Positions 1 to 8,957 of a stretch of 64,000 bases of DNA are shown here, piece after piece. Source of the DNA: Suilimivivens sp009774465 (GTDB taxonomy: Bacteria > Bacillota > Clostridia > Lachnospirales > Lachnospiraceae); contig CANDAE010000004.1 in the NCBI GenBank assembly GCA_947382645.1, positions 1 through 64,000 of the forward strand, in the 5' to 3' direction. Position 1 is the stretch's first letter. Each line of letters begins with the position of its first letter. The translations under genes and the position numbers were made by a program. A model generated the notes under the pieces. It worked only from the letters and a program-made list of their open reading frames with translations, ran no database searches and had not been told where the DNA came from.

Positions 1-137
1 TGATGAAGTTTCTTGGTATAAAACACAGAACCACATTCAGAAGCGATTACCTGAATCCCTTATTGGATGAAGGGAAAATCGCTATGACAATGCCTGATAA
101 GCCACGTAGCAAAAATCAAAAGTTTTATTCTTTTTAA
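1..137 (+). CDS. C-terminal end of a truncated gene, Fic/ATP-binding regulator-type wHTH tail (partial)
   Basis: An open frame enters from the left edge and stops with TAA at 135-137. The visible 44 residues run from MKFLGIKHRTTFRSDYLNP to PDKPRSKNQKFYSF. The pattern (LGIKHRTTFRSDYLNPLL, then MTMPDKPRSKNQKF) resembles the winged-helix tail found at the C-terminus of many Fic-family and AlbA-type ATP-binding transcriptional regulators; I recognise it from that pattern only. The catalytic part lies outside the window, so the family cannot be fixed. The 116 bases that follow, up to the next gene, hold no clear terminator. Confidence 0.55.
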   Translation, partial: MKFLGIKHRTTFRSDYLNPLLDEGKIAMTMPDKPRSKNQKFYSF

Positions 138-253
138 CTTTTGCTGACTATCACGACAGTGTTTGTGGAGAAAATCAGCATATGGGTTAAATTTATCAGT
201 TGCTGTTGCATATTATGTCATTCATTAGGGGTGACGACACAGAGGGATGAGTC

Positions 254-1156
254 ATGGCCAAAATATTAATTTCCGGTTTAGTCAATACAGAGACCACTGT
301 AAAAATTAAAGAATTTCCTATTGCATATTTTCCTATCGATTATCCTTTTTTCGGGGTAAATACCGGTGTGGCAGGTGTGGCCTATAATCTTTCAAAGGCG
401 CTGAAATCCCTTGGCGATCAGGTGAGACTGATTTCCATGACAGGGAATGATTTTGGCGGAGAATATGTGAGAAAAGAAGTAGAAGCAATAGGGATATCAA
501 CCAAAGATATGATAAAGGATTTAAGGCAGACGCCCAATTCTGTTATTTTATATGACGGAGAGGGAAAAAGGCAGATTTACTGTGACCTGAAAGATATCCA
601 GGAGATGAACTTTGACTTTCATAAAGAAATGTATCAGGACTGTGATGTGATTATAGCGTGTAATATCAATTTTAACAGGAACCTTCTTAAAAAAGCAAAA
701 GCAGACGGAAAGCTGATTGCAACAGATGTGCATGTGTTAAGCGATGTGGAAGATGCATACAATATGGACTTTATGAAGTATGCAGATATTTTGTTTTTAA
801 GTGATGAAGGGATAAGAAGGGACGAAAAGGAATTCCTTATGGAAATAGAAAAGCGTTATGAAAATGATATCATTGTGCTGGGACAGGGAAGCAAAGGGGC
901 CTTAATGTATGTGAAAAAAGAAGAAAGATTTTATGATTTTCCTGCAGTCACAACCGGAAGAGTGGTCAATACGGTTGGCGCAGGGGATGCGCTGTTTAGT
1001 GGATTTATTCACTATTATGTAAAAGGCGCCGGGGCAAAAGAGGCACTAAAAAAAGCGGAAATTTTTGCTTCCTGGAAAATAGGATTTGACGGTGCGGCAG
1101 GTGGGTTTGCAGATGAACAAAAAATCGAGGAACTGGCAGCAGAAATTGCATTTTAA
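254..1156 (+). CDS. PfkB-family carbohydrate kinase
   Basis: A 300-residue sugar or nucleoside kinase of the ribokinase/PfkB family, which uses ATP to phosphorylate a hydroxyl group in the cytoplasm. The N-terminal half has the substrate-lid pattern, with the glycine-rich stretch GVNTGVAGVAYNLSKAL near residues 34-50. The C-terminal half carries PfkB signature 2, NTVGAGDALFSGF, near residues 238-250; the Asp of GAGD is the expected catalytic base. Length is normal for the family. The start ATG follows GAGGGATGAG. The ferritin-like gene starts 15 bases downstream and is probably co-transcribed. The substrate cannot be deduced: ribokinase, fructokinase and adenosine-kinase-like enzymes share these motifs. 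Confidence 0.85.
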   Translation: MAKILISGLVNTETTVKIKEFPIAYFPIDYPFFGVNTGVAGVAYNLSKALKSLGDQVRLISMTGNDFGGEYVRKEVEAIGISTKDMIKDLRQTPNSVILYDGEGKRQIYCDLKDIQEMNFDFHKEMYQDCDVIIACNINFNRNLLKKAKADGKLIATDVHVLSDVEDAYNMDFMKYADILFLSDEGIRRDEKEFLMEIEKRYENDIIVLGQGSKGALMYVKKEERFYDFPAVTTGRVVNTVGAGDALFSGFIHYYVKGAGAKEALKKAEIFASWKIGFDGAAGGFADEQKIEELAAEIAF

Positions 1157-1171
1157 CAGCAGGAGAGGGCT

Positions 1172-1897
1172 ATGATTAACTTTACAGAATCAAAAATGAA
1201 TCAGTTTACATATAAGGATTGGATTGTCTGGTTTGCACATAATGACCGGGAGCGGCTTACCATAGACTTTTCAGAAGAAAAGGAGTTGTCAGATAAGGAA
1301 ATCAGACTTTATTTTCCATCTATAAGGGAATTTCAAAAGGGAGAAGGCTCTGATGGGGCGTATCTTTTAAAAGCAGCCGGCCGGTTTGCAGATCAGATAA
1401 AAGCAGGCGAATACAGGGAGGCGATGGAATGGTTTGTTAAGGAAGAAAACTATCACTCTGCCTATTTGAGAAAATTTTTGGATTATTATCATATTGATGT
1501 GAAAAATAGTTCCTTTTTAGATCATGTATTTCGTAAATTGAGGCAGATTGGCGGAATTAAATGCGAAGTTACCGTTTTGGTGACTGCGGAAATGATTGCC
1601 CTTACCTATTATGATGCATTGGCGAAAAGTACGGATTCTCCTGCACTTAAGAGCATTTGTGAGCAAATGCTGAAAGATGAAATACCTCATATTATGTTTC
1701 AATCTCATACGTTAAGTCTTTTTAAAAACAGTAAAAAAGATAACCTTTTAAGGGTTCTTCTGATGGAGGGGACGCTGCTTTTCGTTTGGGGAGCATTTCA
1801 CAGGGTATACTTATCCGGCGGGTATGGATTTGGAAGATTTTTAAAAGAAAATTTAGGGTATCTGCGTCAGTCCGTATATCTGACAGGAAGCAGATAA
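1172..1897 (+). CDS. ferritin-like (diiron-type) protein of unknown function
   Basis: A 241-residue soluble protein without a signal peptide. It shows a helical pattern with candidate diiron ligands in ferritin-like order: ENYH near residues 92-95 (ExxH), a Glu near 139 in VTAEMIALTYYDAL, and EIPH near 170-173 (ExxH). Two ExxH pairs with an intervening Glu are typical of the ferritin-like oxygenase/oxidase superfamily. The gene follows the PfkB kinase after 15 bases with its own AGGAGAGG site, which suggests one operon. In an anaerobe such a protein could scavenge oxygen or peroxide, or hydroxylate a substrate; this is inference. No closer family was recognised. Confidence 0.5.
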   Translation: MINFTESKMNQFTYKDWIVWFAHNDRERLTIDFSEEKELSDKEIRLYFPSIREFQKGEGSDGAYLLKAAGRFADQIKAGEYREAMEWFVKEENYHSAYLRKFLDYYHIDVKNSSFLDHVFRKLRQIGGIKCEVTVLVTAEMIALTYYDALAKSTDSPALKSICEQMLKDEIPHIMFQSHTLSLFKNSKKDNLLRVLLMEGTLLFVWGAFHRVYLSGGYGFGRFLKENLGYLRQSVYLTGSR

Positions 1898-2031
1898 TAT
1901 GTTTACATTTTGATGCTTTTTTTGGTGCAGATTCATGATATGATGAAATTTATAAGCCGGATGGCCGCAGAAAAAGCATTTTTAAATTCCTTAATTTGAG
2001 TGCCTGCTAAAGCGGGCAGATAGGAGCAAAA

Positions 2032-2703
2032 TTGAAAACAAAAATTCTTGTAATAGAAGACGACAGTTCCATTTCGGAATTGATCTGCATGAATTTGGAA
2101 GCGGCGGGGTATGAAGCAACGCCGCTTTTTGATGGATTATGCGCAGAAGCGTTTTTAAAAGAAGAAGGAAAAAACAAGGCTGCGCTGGCCCTGGTGGATG
2201 TGATGCTGCCGGGGAAAGACGGGTTTGCATTGATGGAAGATCTGCAAAGGGCAGAAATTCCTGTAATTTATCTGACAGCAAAAGATGATGTGATATCCAA
2301 GGTGCATGGCTTAAAGTCAGGAGCAGAGGATTATATTGTGAAACCTTTTGAGGTGCTGGAACTTCTGGTGCGTATTGATAAGGTTTTAAAAAGGACAGGC
2401 CGAGGGGCACAAAAGCTGCAGATACGAAATGTGGTGATTGATATAAGAGAGCACAGTGTTATAAAAGATGGACAACAGGTGAAGCTTAAGCCTATGGAAT
2501 ATGAACTTCTGGTGCTGCTTGCAAAAAGCAAAAATATTGCTTTTTCCAGAGAGGAGCTGTTAAACAGGCTTTGGGGAACAGATTATGTAGGCGAAACGAG
2601 AACTGTTGATGTGCATATTGGGCAGTTAAGAAAAAAACTTGATTTTCATGATGTAATATGTACCATTTCAAAAACAGGCTACCGGCTGGAGGATTTAGAT
2701 TAA
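2032..2703 (+). CDS. OmpR/PhoB-family response regulator
   Basis: A 223-residue two-component response regulator with a TTG start after TAGGAGC. The receiver domain (about 1-115) has the acidic pocket (EDD near residue 8), the phospho-acceptor Asp56 in LVDVMLPGKDG and the conserved Lys in IVKPFE. The C-terminal winged helix (about 130-223) carries the VGETRTVDVHIGQLRKKL recognition-helix pattern. The histidine kinase ATG starts directly after this gene's stop codon, so the two are a translationally coupled pair. A GC-rich hairpin (around 2001-2018) lies in the leader. The target is unknown; the lipoprotein gene 124 bases beyond the kinase is a candidate. Confidence 0.93.
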   Translation: MKTKILVIEDDSSISELICMNLEAAGYEATPLFDGLCAEAFLKEEGKNKAALALVDVMLPGKDGFALMEDLQRAEIPVIYLTAKDDVISKVHGLKSGAEDYIVKPFEVLELLVRIDKVLKRTGRGAQKLQIRNVVIDIREHSVIKDGQQVKLKPMEYELLVLLAKSKNIAFSREELLNRLWGTDYVGETRTVDVHIGQLRKKLDFHDVICTISKTGYRLEDLD

Positions 2704-4080
2704 ATGAGGCTTTGGGTAAAAATATCTTTGGTGACAATTCTTGCACTTTTTATTACTTCAGGTATTTCGGGGGCAGTGGTAATTTATCATTCTGCATTAT
2801 ACAACCGGGAAAAAACGATAGAAAACTATGAACAGCAGGTGAAAGCAACAGCATATGCGTTAGGAAAAGAACTGGAAAATACTGATTTGGAAAGTTATAG
2901 CCAGGTGGCGGTAAATTCTTTTTTTAACTTTATGATTAAAAAATTTGGCGCCTCACAGTATATACTTATAGAAAAGGGGCAAGTGGTATGCAACCTGACG
3001 CCTTTTGAGTTTGTAGATCCGGATTTTGGCAGATGGAATCAGTCTGAGGTTTACAGTGCAATACAAAAAAATGCCATGCAGTATGTGTTAATTGCCGGAA
3101 AAGCAGTTCCTGTCAGCGGAAAAGCGGATTTTTCCCTTATTTTAGTACAGGATATTTCTTATTTATATGAAGAAATCCGGGAGCAGATTTTGTTTTCCAT
3201 AGCAGTTTTGGCAGGAGCAGCACTGGCAGCAGCAGGTTTAGTCTTTTTTTTTATGAAAAGAATTTTAAAGCCCCTGCATGAACTCCAACAGGCGGCGAAG
3301 GACATTAGCGAAGGTCATCTGGCGCGTCGGGCGGATGTGAATGCCAAAGATGAAATTGGAGCTATGGCGGAAAACTTTAATCATATGGCGGAGCAGATTG
3401 AGAATCAGGTGATGGAACTGGCGTCAGTTTCAGAGCAGCGCAGACAGATGCTGGGAAGCCTTACCCATGAGCTGAAAACGCCCATGACGTCTATTATCGG
3501 ATATGCGGACACACTTCTTTTTGTGAAATTAAAAAAGGAGCAAAGACAATGTGCCCTAAAGCATATTCATGAGGAATGCCGGCGGTTGGAGAGGCTTAGC
3601 AGCAAGCTGATGAGCCTGATGGGATTATATGAAAATGACAGTATTTTGCTTGAGGAGGTTTCCATAAAAGAACTGTTTGAACAGGCTGCGGAACTGGAAG
3701 CATATCATTTAAAGGAAAAAGGGATTCAATTAAAGGTTTCATGCAATATGAAAAGTAAAAAAGTTGACAGAGATCTTTTTATCAGCCTTTTGATCAACTT
3801 AATTGATAATGGAATTAAAGCCAGCAGAAAAGGGGATGTAATCTGGCTGGAAGGAACGGAAAATAGAATTGTTGTCAGAGATCAGGGCTGTGGCATTTCA
3901 AAAGAAGAAATCTCTCAGGTCAGAGAAGCTTTTTATATGGTAGACAAATCCCGAAGCAGGAAGGATGGCGGCTGCGGATTAGGACTGGCGCTTTGTGATA
4001 AAATTGCAGCGCTTCATAATGCACGTCTTTTGATTGAAAGTGAATTGGGAAAAGGAACCAGTGTTTCCATTATTTTTTAG
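2704..4080 (+). CDS. sensor histidine kinase, partner of the upstream response regulator
   Basis: A 458-residue membrane histidine kinase. A first membrane segment (about 8-28) and a second (about 165-187) frame an extracytoplasmic sensor of about 135 residues. They are followed by a HAMP linker, the HisKA box LTHELKTPMTSIIGY with His255, and an HATPase_c domain with N box (LLINLIDNGIKASRKG) and G box (DGGCGLGLALCDKI). It autophosphorylates His255 and passes the phosphate to Asp56 of the adjacent regulator. The ATG directly abuts the TAA of the regulator gene. The signal cannot be read from the sensor, which has no recognised domain. Confidence 0.92.
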   Translation: MRLWVKISLVTILALFITSGISGAVVIYHSALYNREKTIENYEQQVKATAYALGKELENTDLESYSQVAVNSFFNFMIKKFGASQYILIEKGQVVCNLTPFEFVDPDFGRWNQSEVYSAIQKNAMQYVLIAGKAVPVSGKADFSLILVQDISYLYEEIREQILFSIAVLAGAALAAAGLVFFFMKRILKPLHELQQAAKDISEGHLARRADVNAKDEIGAMAENFNHMAEQIENQVMELASVSEQRRQMLGSLTHELKTPMTSIIGYADTLLFVKLKKEQRQCALKHIHEECRRLERLSSKLMSLMGLYENDSILLEEVSIKELFEQAAELEAYHLKEKGIQLKVSCNMKSKKVDRDLFISLLINLIDNGIKASRKGDVIWLEGTENRIVVRDQGCGISKEEISQVREAFYMVDKSRSRKDGGCGLGLALCDKIAALHNARLLIESELGKGTSVSIIF

Positions 4081-4204
4081 GCCGCAAATGGCAAGTGAAA
4101 GGGTTTACAAAATATTTACATCCTGCTGTATATTTTTTACGGAGAATTCCGCTATGCTTTCAATAAACCAAATAATTGTTGAAAGAAGAAAGAAGGGCAG
4201 ATGA

Positions 4205-5488
4205 ATGAAGAAAAAATTTTATCAGGTAATGGCTGCATTAATGATGTTTATTTTAACAGCAGCAATCTATACGGGCTGCGCTGGAAGTGTACCGGAAGAA
4301 GAAAAAATCGTGGTTCCAAAAGAACAGGGAAATGAAGGCGCTGGCGGAGAAACAGACGGAGGCGGTACAGTTGGTTCCTTAGAAGGAATTTCAGGCCAGG
4401 TGCAGGCTCCGGAGCAATATGAAACTGAATTTTCGGAAGGGCAGGTTCATGTAAGTGCAGATGCGCCGGTGATTCTGCCTGACGGGGCGGGATTTAAACT
4501 GTATCGTGTGACAGGCAGGGTATTTACACAGGAAGATTATGATAAGGTAAATCAGGTGCTGCTGAAAGGCGGAGCACTTTGGGATAAAGATTATGAAGCC
4601 AGTGAAGCATCCAAGGATGCAGCCATTGTGAATGTTCCCGCGGTGGTCTGCTATACGGAGGAGCCTGAAAATTGGGAAGAAAATATTTTGAGTGGATGTG
4701 TTACGACAGATCAGAAAGACTATTTTGTTGAGCTGAACAATAACTTAAGTGAGGACTGGAAATGGGTTCAGTTTGAAGTAAGGGGCAACTGGGCAAATGG
4801 CACTTTTGTTCCATCCGGTAAAGATGAGGCAGCAGGTGATATTCCGATAGATAAAATCAGGGAAGAGACAGAAGCGCTTATTGCCCAAATGGGATTTGAT
4901 GGATTTAGTATTGCCGGAGAAGAGTATGTCCATATTGATTCCTTTGATGAACTGACGGGGGAAAAAAAGATACTGCAGACAGGTTATGGACTGCATTTTA
5001 CCAGAACGCTGGATGGGATTCCAGTGACTTATACCCATAAAATGGGGACATCCGTTGAAGATGATGGACCGGTCTGGCCTTACGAAACAGTTGATGTTGT
5101 TTATAATGAAGAAGGACTGCAAAACTTTACGTGGGTTAATCCTTACCAGATTGAAGCAGCCGGAGAGGAATATGTATTTTTACTTCCTTTTTCCGATATT
5201 CAGGCTGTTTTTGAAAAAATGATTCCAAAGAAGGCTTCTTCCTGGATTCAAAGTGGGAATATGGAAGTTTTTTATCAGGTGGATGAAGTCAGGCTTGGAT
5301 ATATGAGAGTGAGGGATAAGGAAAATGTTGTAGAAGGAATGATGATTCCAGTATGGGATTTCTTTGGGAGTGAGACCATAAATTTTCATGGAGGAGATAC
5401 TGACAGTGTAACACCAGGAACTTATGAAAGCCTGTTAACTGTCAATGCAATGGACGGAACCGTAATAGACAGGGGACTGGGCTATTAA
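4205..5488 (+). CDS. secreted lipoprotein of unknown function
   Basis: A 427-residue lipoprotein. The N-terminus MKKKFYQVMAALMMFILTAA is followed by a lipobox ending TGC, with Cys at about residue 25, so the mature protein is probably lipid-anchored outside the cell. A Gly/Glu-rich linker (about 30-65) precedes a globular region. The style matches the DUF6034-type lipoproteins of Lachnospiraceae, but I cannot confirm that. It sits 124 bases downstream of the two-component operon, on the same strand, with an AT-rich intergenic stretch (TTTACA and TATATT elements) that could hold its own promoter. It may be a product controlled by that system or an accessory sensor for it. Confidence 0.6.
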   Translation: MKKKFYQVMAALMMFILTAAIYTGCAGSVPEEEKIVVPKEQGNEGAGGETDGGGTVGSLEGISGQVQAPEQYETEFSEGQVHVSADAPVILPDGAGFKLYRVTGRVFTQEDYDKVNQVLLKGGALWDKDYEASEASKDAAIVNVPAVVCYTEEPENWEENILSGCVTTDQKDYFVELNNNLSEDWKWVQFEVRGNWANGTFVPSGKDEAAGDIPIDKIREETEALIAQMGFDGFSIAGEEYVHIDSFDELTGEKKILQTGYGLHFTRTLDGIPVTYTHKMGTSVEDDGPVWPYETVDVVYNEEGLQNFTWVNPYQIEAAGEEYVFLLPFSDIQAVFEKMIPKKASSWIQSGNMEVFYQVDEVRLGYMRVRDKENVVEGMMIPVWDFFGSETINFHGGDTDSVTPGTYESLLTVNAMDGTVIDRGLGY

Positions 5489-5585
5489 AAGACTGCCCGG
5501 AATCAATTATGAAATTTCTTCCTTTTTACAAATTTCTATGCTATCATAATAAAGTTGAATAAAATGTAAATTGGAGGAAAAAAGC

Positions 5586-6938
5586 ATGGAACGAGAACGT
5601 CTGGGAAGTCGTTTGGGATTTATTCTGTTGAGCGCAGGCTGTGCCATTGGAATAGGAAATGTATGGAAGTTCCCGTATATGGTGGGACAGTATGGAGGCG
5701 GGGCTTTTGTGCTGTGTTACTTATTTTTCCTGATTGTTTTGGGAATACCTGTAATGACCATAGAATTTGCGCTGGGACGCGCATCAAGAAAAAGTCCGGT
5801 GAAATTATATAATGAACTGGAAAAGCCGGGACAGAAGTGGCATCTGCATGGATATGCGGCTATGGCAGGCAATTATCTTTTAATGATGTTTTATACTACG
5901 GTGGCAGGATGGATGCTGCACTACTTTTTCTACATGGCTGGAGGAACCTTTGAGGGGACGGATGTAACTACAGTTGGAAATGTGTTTGGAAATATGCTGG
6001 CTGATCCTTATGGAATGACAGGGTTTATGGTTGTTGTAGTGATTTTGGGATTTGGCATTTGCTCCATAGGATTGCAAAAAGGGCTGGAGAGAGTGAGCAA
6101 AGTTATGATGATGGCGCTGCTTATGATTATGGTAATCCTGGCAGTCAACAGTATTATGCTCAAAGGATCAGGAGAAGGACTTCGCTTTTATCTGCTGCCG
6201 GATTTTGGCAGAATGATGGAAATTGGAATTGGTAATGTTATGCTTGGCGCAATGACGCAGGCATTTTTTACACTTAGTCTGGGAATTGGTGCAATGGCAA
6301 TTTTCGGCAGCTATATCGGAAGGGAGAGAGCTCTTTTGGGCGAAGCTGTCAATGTGGGAATTTTGGATACCTTTGTGGCTTTTGTTTCAGGCCTTATCAT
6401 TTTTCCTGCCTGCTTTGCCTATGGCGTCAGTCCGGACAGCGGCCCGGGGCTTATTTTTGTAACGCTGCCCAATATTTTTAATCATATGCCGGCAGGAAGA
6501 ATATGGGGAAGCTTATTCTTTGTTTTTATGTTTTTTGCTGCTTTTTCAACGGTACTGGCAGTGTTTGAAAATATTATTTCCTGCTGTATGGATTTATTTA
6601 AATGGACCAGAAAAAAAGCATGTGGAATCAATACTGTTTTGCTGATAGTATTATCTCTTCCCTGCGCAATGGGATACAATTTACTATCCGGTTTTCAGCC
6701 GAGAGGTGCAGGCTCTACCGTCCTTGATCTGGAGGATTTTCTGGTAAGCAACCTGTTCCTTCCACTTGGAAGTTTGATTTATGTGGTGTTTGCCACCAGC
6801 CGTTATGGATGGGGCTGGGATAAGCTGGTTGCGGAAGCAAATCAGGGCAAGGGATTAAAGGTTGCCAATTGGATGAGGATTTATATGACCTATGCCTTAC
6901 CTGTAGTTGTATTGATTGTCTTTTTATTGAGCCTGTAA
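5586..6938 (+). CDS. sodium-dependent neurotransmitter-symporter (NSS/SNF) family transporter
   Basis: A 450-residue polytopic membrane protein of the LeuT-fold NSS family, which couples Na+ entry to uptake of an amino acid or related amine. TM1 has the family signature with unwound Na+/substrate site residues (GCAIGIGNVWKFPYM), followed by GGGAFVLCYLF and GIPVMTIEFALGR. About eleven hydrophobic segments fit bacterial NSS members. I chose the ATG at 5586 because TTGGAGG at 5571-5577 is its ribosome binding site; a TTG at 5571 would place the start inside that site. The substrate is not predictable. The gene is followed after 48 bases by a small FakA-C-like gene. Confidence 0.9.
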   Translation: MERERLGSRLGFILLSAGCAIGIGNVWKFPYMVGQYGGGAFVLCYLFFLIVLGIPVMTIEFALGRASRKSPVKLYNELEKPGQKWHLHGYAAMAGNYLLMMFYTTVAGWMLHYFFYMAGGTFEGTDVTTVGNVFGNMLADPYGMTGFMVVVVILGFGICSIGLQKGLERVSKVMMMALLMIMVILAVNSIMLKGSGEGLRFYLLPDFGRMMEIGIGNVMLGAMTQAFFTLSLGIGAMAIFGSYIGRERALLGEAVNVGILDTFVAFVSGLIIFPACFAYGVSPDSGPGLIFVTLPNIFNHMPAGRIWGSLFFVFMFFAAFSTVLAVFENIISCCMDLFKWTRKKACGINTVLLIVLSLPCAMGYNLLSGFQPRGAGSTVLDLEDFLVSNLFLPLGSLIYVVFATSRYGWGWDKLVAEANQGKGLKVANWMRIYMTYALPVVVLIVFLLSL

Positions 6939-6986
6939 AGATAGATGCGCTGCCGGAAAAAGCAGTAACGGAAAAGGAGAAAAATT

Positions 6987-7238
6987 ATGTTGGAATTTAA
7001 ATATGACACACAATTGCTGATAGAAGGGGAAGACTTGGACGAAGATGTGATTTCCCAGTATTTCACGGAAAACTTTAAGGGAGACTGTCTTTTGGCAGTG
7101 GGAGATGAAGAACTGATTAAAATTCATTTTCACACCAATGAGCCCTGGAAGGTGCTGGAATACTGCGCTACATTAGGCGAGATTTATGACATTGTGGTGG
7201 AAGACATGGATCGTCAGTCCAGAGGATTAAAAGGGTAA
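6987..7238 (+). CDS. stand-alone FakA C-terminal-like domain protein
   Basis: An 83-residue protein resembling only the last part of FakA/DAK2-type fatty acid kinase subunits. The pattern GDCLLAVGDEELIKIHFHTNEPWKVLEY, then GEIYDIVVEDMDRQ matches the family's GDSLVVVGDD..IKVHVHT.NPG..L motif and its closing I.NM..Q. No nucleotide-binding DAK2 domain is present. FakA works with FakB (DegV family) proteins to phosphorylate fatty acids. A degV gene lies 11 kb away in this window, but a partnership is speculation. It has its own ribosome binding site (GGAAAAGGAG) and a full ORF, so it looks like a real small gene rather than a fragment. Confidence 0.6.
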   Translation: MLEFKYDTQLLIEGEDLDEDVISQYFTENFKGDCLLAVGDEELIKIHFHTNEPWKVLEYCATLGEIYDIVVEDMDRQSRGLKG

Positions 7239-7241
7239 ATC

Positions 7242-7280
7242 TTAAAATGGTATCTTATCCTTTTAAAATGTAACTTATCC
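7242..7280 (+). promoter_or_regulatory. 19-bp direct repeat pair, 21 bp apart, upstream of the esterase gene
   Basis: TTAAAATGGTATCTTATCC (7242-7260) is repeated as TTAAAATGTAACTTATCC (7263-7280), 21 bp start to start, or two helical turns. A TTTACA element lies downstream, near 7293, with TAGAGT about 16 bases later. The arrangement suggests a protein-binding site upstream of a weak promoter; this is inference. Confidence 0.35.
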
Positions 7281-7351
7281 CTCCTGATATTTTACAGGGT
7301 ACAGAAATGTGTTAGAGTAACCCCTATAAAATGAAGGAGGGATTTATTATT

Positions 7352-8455
7352 ATGCAAAATAAAGGGGATGAAAAGCGCAAAAGCAGGATGAAACGTCCGG
7401 TAAAGGTATTGCTTATTATTTTATTTATAGTGGCGGCTGCCGGGATATTATTTAAATTTATCATGTTTCCGCCTTATGATGCGCCGGCCATATCAGGAAA
7501 TCATAAGGTTTTAACAAAGGAATACACCTGGGTGGATGAAAACAGGGTGGAAACTTTTACAGATTCGGGAGAAAACAGGGAGCTTACGGTAAAGTTCTGG
7601 TATCCTGAGGAAGATGGCAGCTATCCGCTGGTGATTTTTTCTCATGGTGCATTTGGGGTAATCGACAGTAATTATTCCACCTGCATGGAACTGGCTTCAA
7701 ATGGTTATGTGGTGGCAAGCATAGGCCACACCTATCATGCCATGTATGTAAAAAATGTGGAGGGGAAGGTTTTTCTGGCAGATAAAGAATTTATGCAGAG
7801 TGTATTTGTTGGAAATGGGGTTTATGATCCTGAGCTGGAAAGACAGGTTTATGAAAACTCTCTTGCATGGATGGAGCTTCGCACTGGAGATGAAAATTTT
7901 GTTTTGGATACCATTCTGGAAAAGGCGGAAAACAGGGAAGAAGGTCCTTTTTGTCTGATTGATGCTGATAAGATTGGTCTGATGGGGCATTCTATGGGAG
8001 GCGCTTCTTCCGTAGCGCTTGGAAGAGAAAGAACAGATATTGATGCAGTGATTGATCTGGAAGGAACCATGCTGGGGGAATATATTGGATTTGAAAACGG
8101 GATTGAAATTTATAACGAGGAACCTTATCCGGTTCCGGTACTGGATGTTTTTGGAACAAGGCTGTATGATGAGATAAAAATGCCGGAGGATTTTAAAGAG
8201 AAACATCCTGACTGGCAGTATGTGAATTTTTACCTGGGCGAGCACGCCGCAGATTATATGGCAGTGGCCTTTCGTGATACGGGGCATTTGAACTTTACGG
8301 ATCTGCCTCTTGTTTCTCCCATACTTGCCAAACTGATGGGAGTAGGAGAAGTGGATGCCAAAAGCTGCATGGAAAATGTAAATGCAATTGTACTTGAGTG
8401 GTTTGACCATTATCTGAAAGGAAACAGTAAACTGGATATCAAGCCGGAATATTGA
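7352..8455 (+). CDS. membrane-anchored alpha/beta hydrolase (PAF-acetylhydrolase/dienelactone-hydrolase-like)
   Basis: A 367-residue alpha/beta hydrolase with an N-terminal membrane anchor (about residues 17-37) and an extracytoplasmic catalytic domain. The nucleophile elbow is GHSMGG with Ser214. A late Asp (in VLDVFGTRLYDE) and a His (DTGHLNF) are candidates for the rest of the triad. The segment LVIFSHGAFGVIDSNYSTCMEL with IGHTYHAMYV is the oxyanion-hole region typical of PAF-acetylhydrolase-like esterases. AAGGAGG at 7334-7340 is the ribosome binding site for the ATG at 7352; an ATG at 7331 overlaps it and is less likely. The substrate is unknown: an ester or lipid. Confidence 0.8.
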   Translation: MQNKGDEKRKSRMKRPVKVLLIILFIVAAAGILFKFIMFPPYDAPAISGNHKVLTKEYTWVDENRVETFTDSGENRELTVKFWYPEEDGSYPLVIFSHGAFGVIDSNYSTCMELASNGYVVASIGHTYHAMYVKNVEGKVFLADKEFMQSVFVGNGVYDPELERQVYENSLAWMELRTGDENFVLDTILEKAENREEGPFCLIDADKIGLMGHSMGGASSVALGRERTDIDAVIDLEGTMLGEYIGFENGIEIYNEEPYPVPVLDVFGTRLYDEIKMPEDFKEKHPDWQYVNFYLGEHAADYMAVAFRDTGHLNFTDLPLVSPILAKLMGVGEVDAKSCMENVNAIVLEWFDHYLKGNSKLDIKPEY

Positions 8456-8498
8456 TGTGCTGACGACAGCATGGATAATAACTAAGGAAGGAAATGGA

Positions 8499-8957
8499 AT
8501 GAAGGTTAGCATCAGAAAAATTACTGACAGAAAAAAAGAGCAGGTAATTATTGAATGCGTTTATGTTACGCCGGAAATTGAAGATATAAAAGCCTATGCG
8601 TCCTTAAAGGGAACAGAGCTCTCCGGAATCACGCTGGACCAGTCAATGATCCGCTTTCGGCTGGAGGATGTTTACTACTTTGAGGCATTGGATGAAAAGG
8701 TGTTTGCCTATACAAAAGAAAAGGTATGCCAGGTGAAAATGCGGCTGTATGAGGTGGAAGAGTTTTATAAGGCTTATCACTTTGTGCGGTGCTCCAAGTC
8801 GGTGGTTTTAAATCTGATGCTTCTTGAGGGCATCAGCCCTGCATTAAACGGGCGTTTTTTTGCCCATATGAAAAATGGGGAAAAAGTAATTATTTCCAGA
8901 CAGTATGCGCCGGAATTAAAAAGAATTGTTATGGGAGGTGAAAGGGATGAAAAGTAA
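8499..8957 (+). CDS. LytTR-domain transcriptional regulator
   Basis: A 152-residue DNA-binding protein with a C-terminal LytTR domain (about 45-150; RLEDVYYFEALDEKVFAYT and FVRCSKSVVLNL match the family) and a short N-terminal region but no receiver domain. The ATG at 8499 follows AAGGAAGG; a start at 8457 has no good site. It overlaps the downstream DUF3021 gene by 11 bases. LytTR/DUF3021 pairs are a common Firmicutes module in which the membrane protein is thought to modulate the regulator. It could control its own operon or the adjacent esterase; neither is proven. Confidence 0.85.
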   Translation: MKVSIRKITDRKKEQVIIECVYVTPEIEDIKAYASLKGTELSGITLDQSMIRFRLEDVYYFEALDEKVFAYTKEKVCQVKMRLYEVEEFYKAYHFVRCSKSVVLNLMLLEGISPALNGRFFAHMKNGEKVIISRQYAPELKRIVMGGERDEK

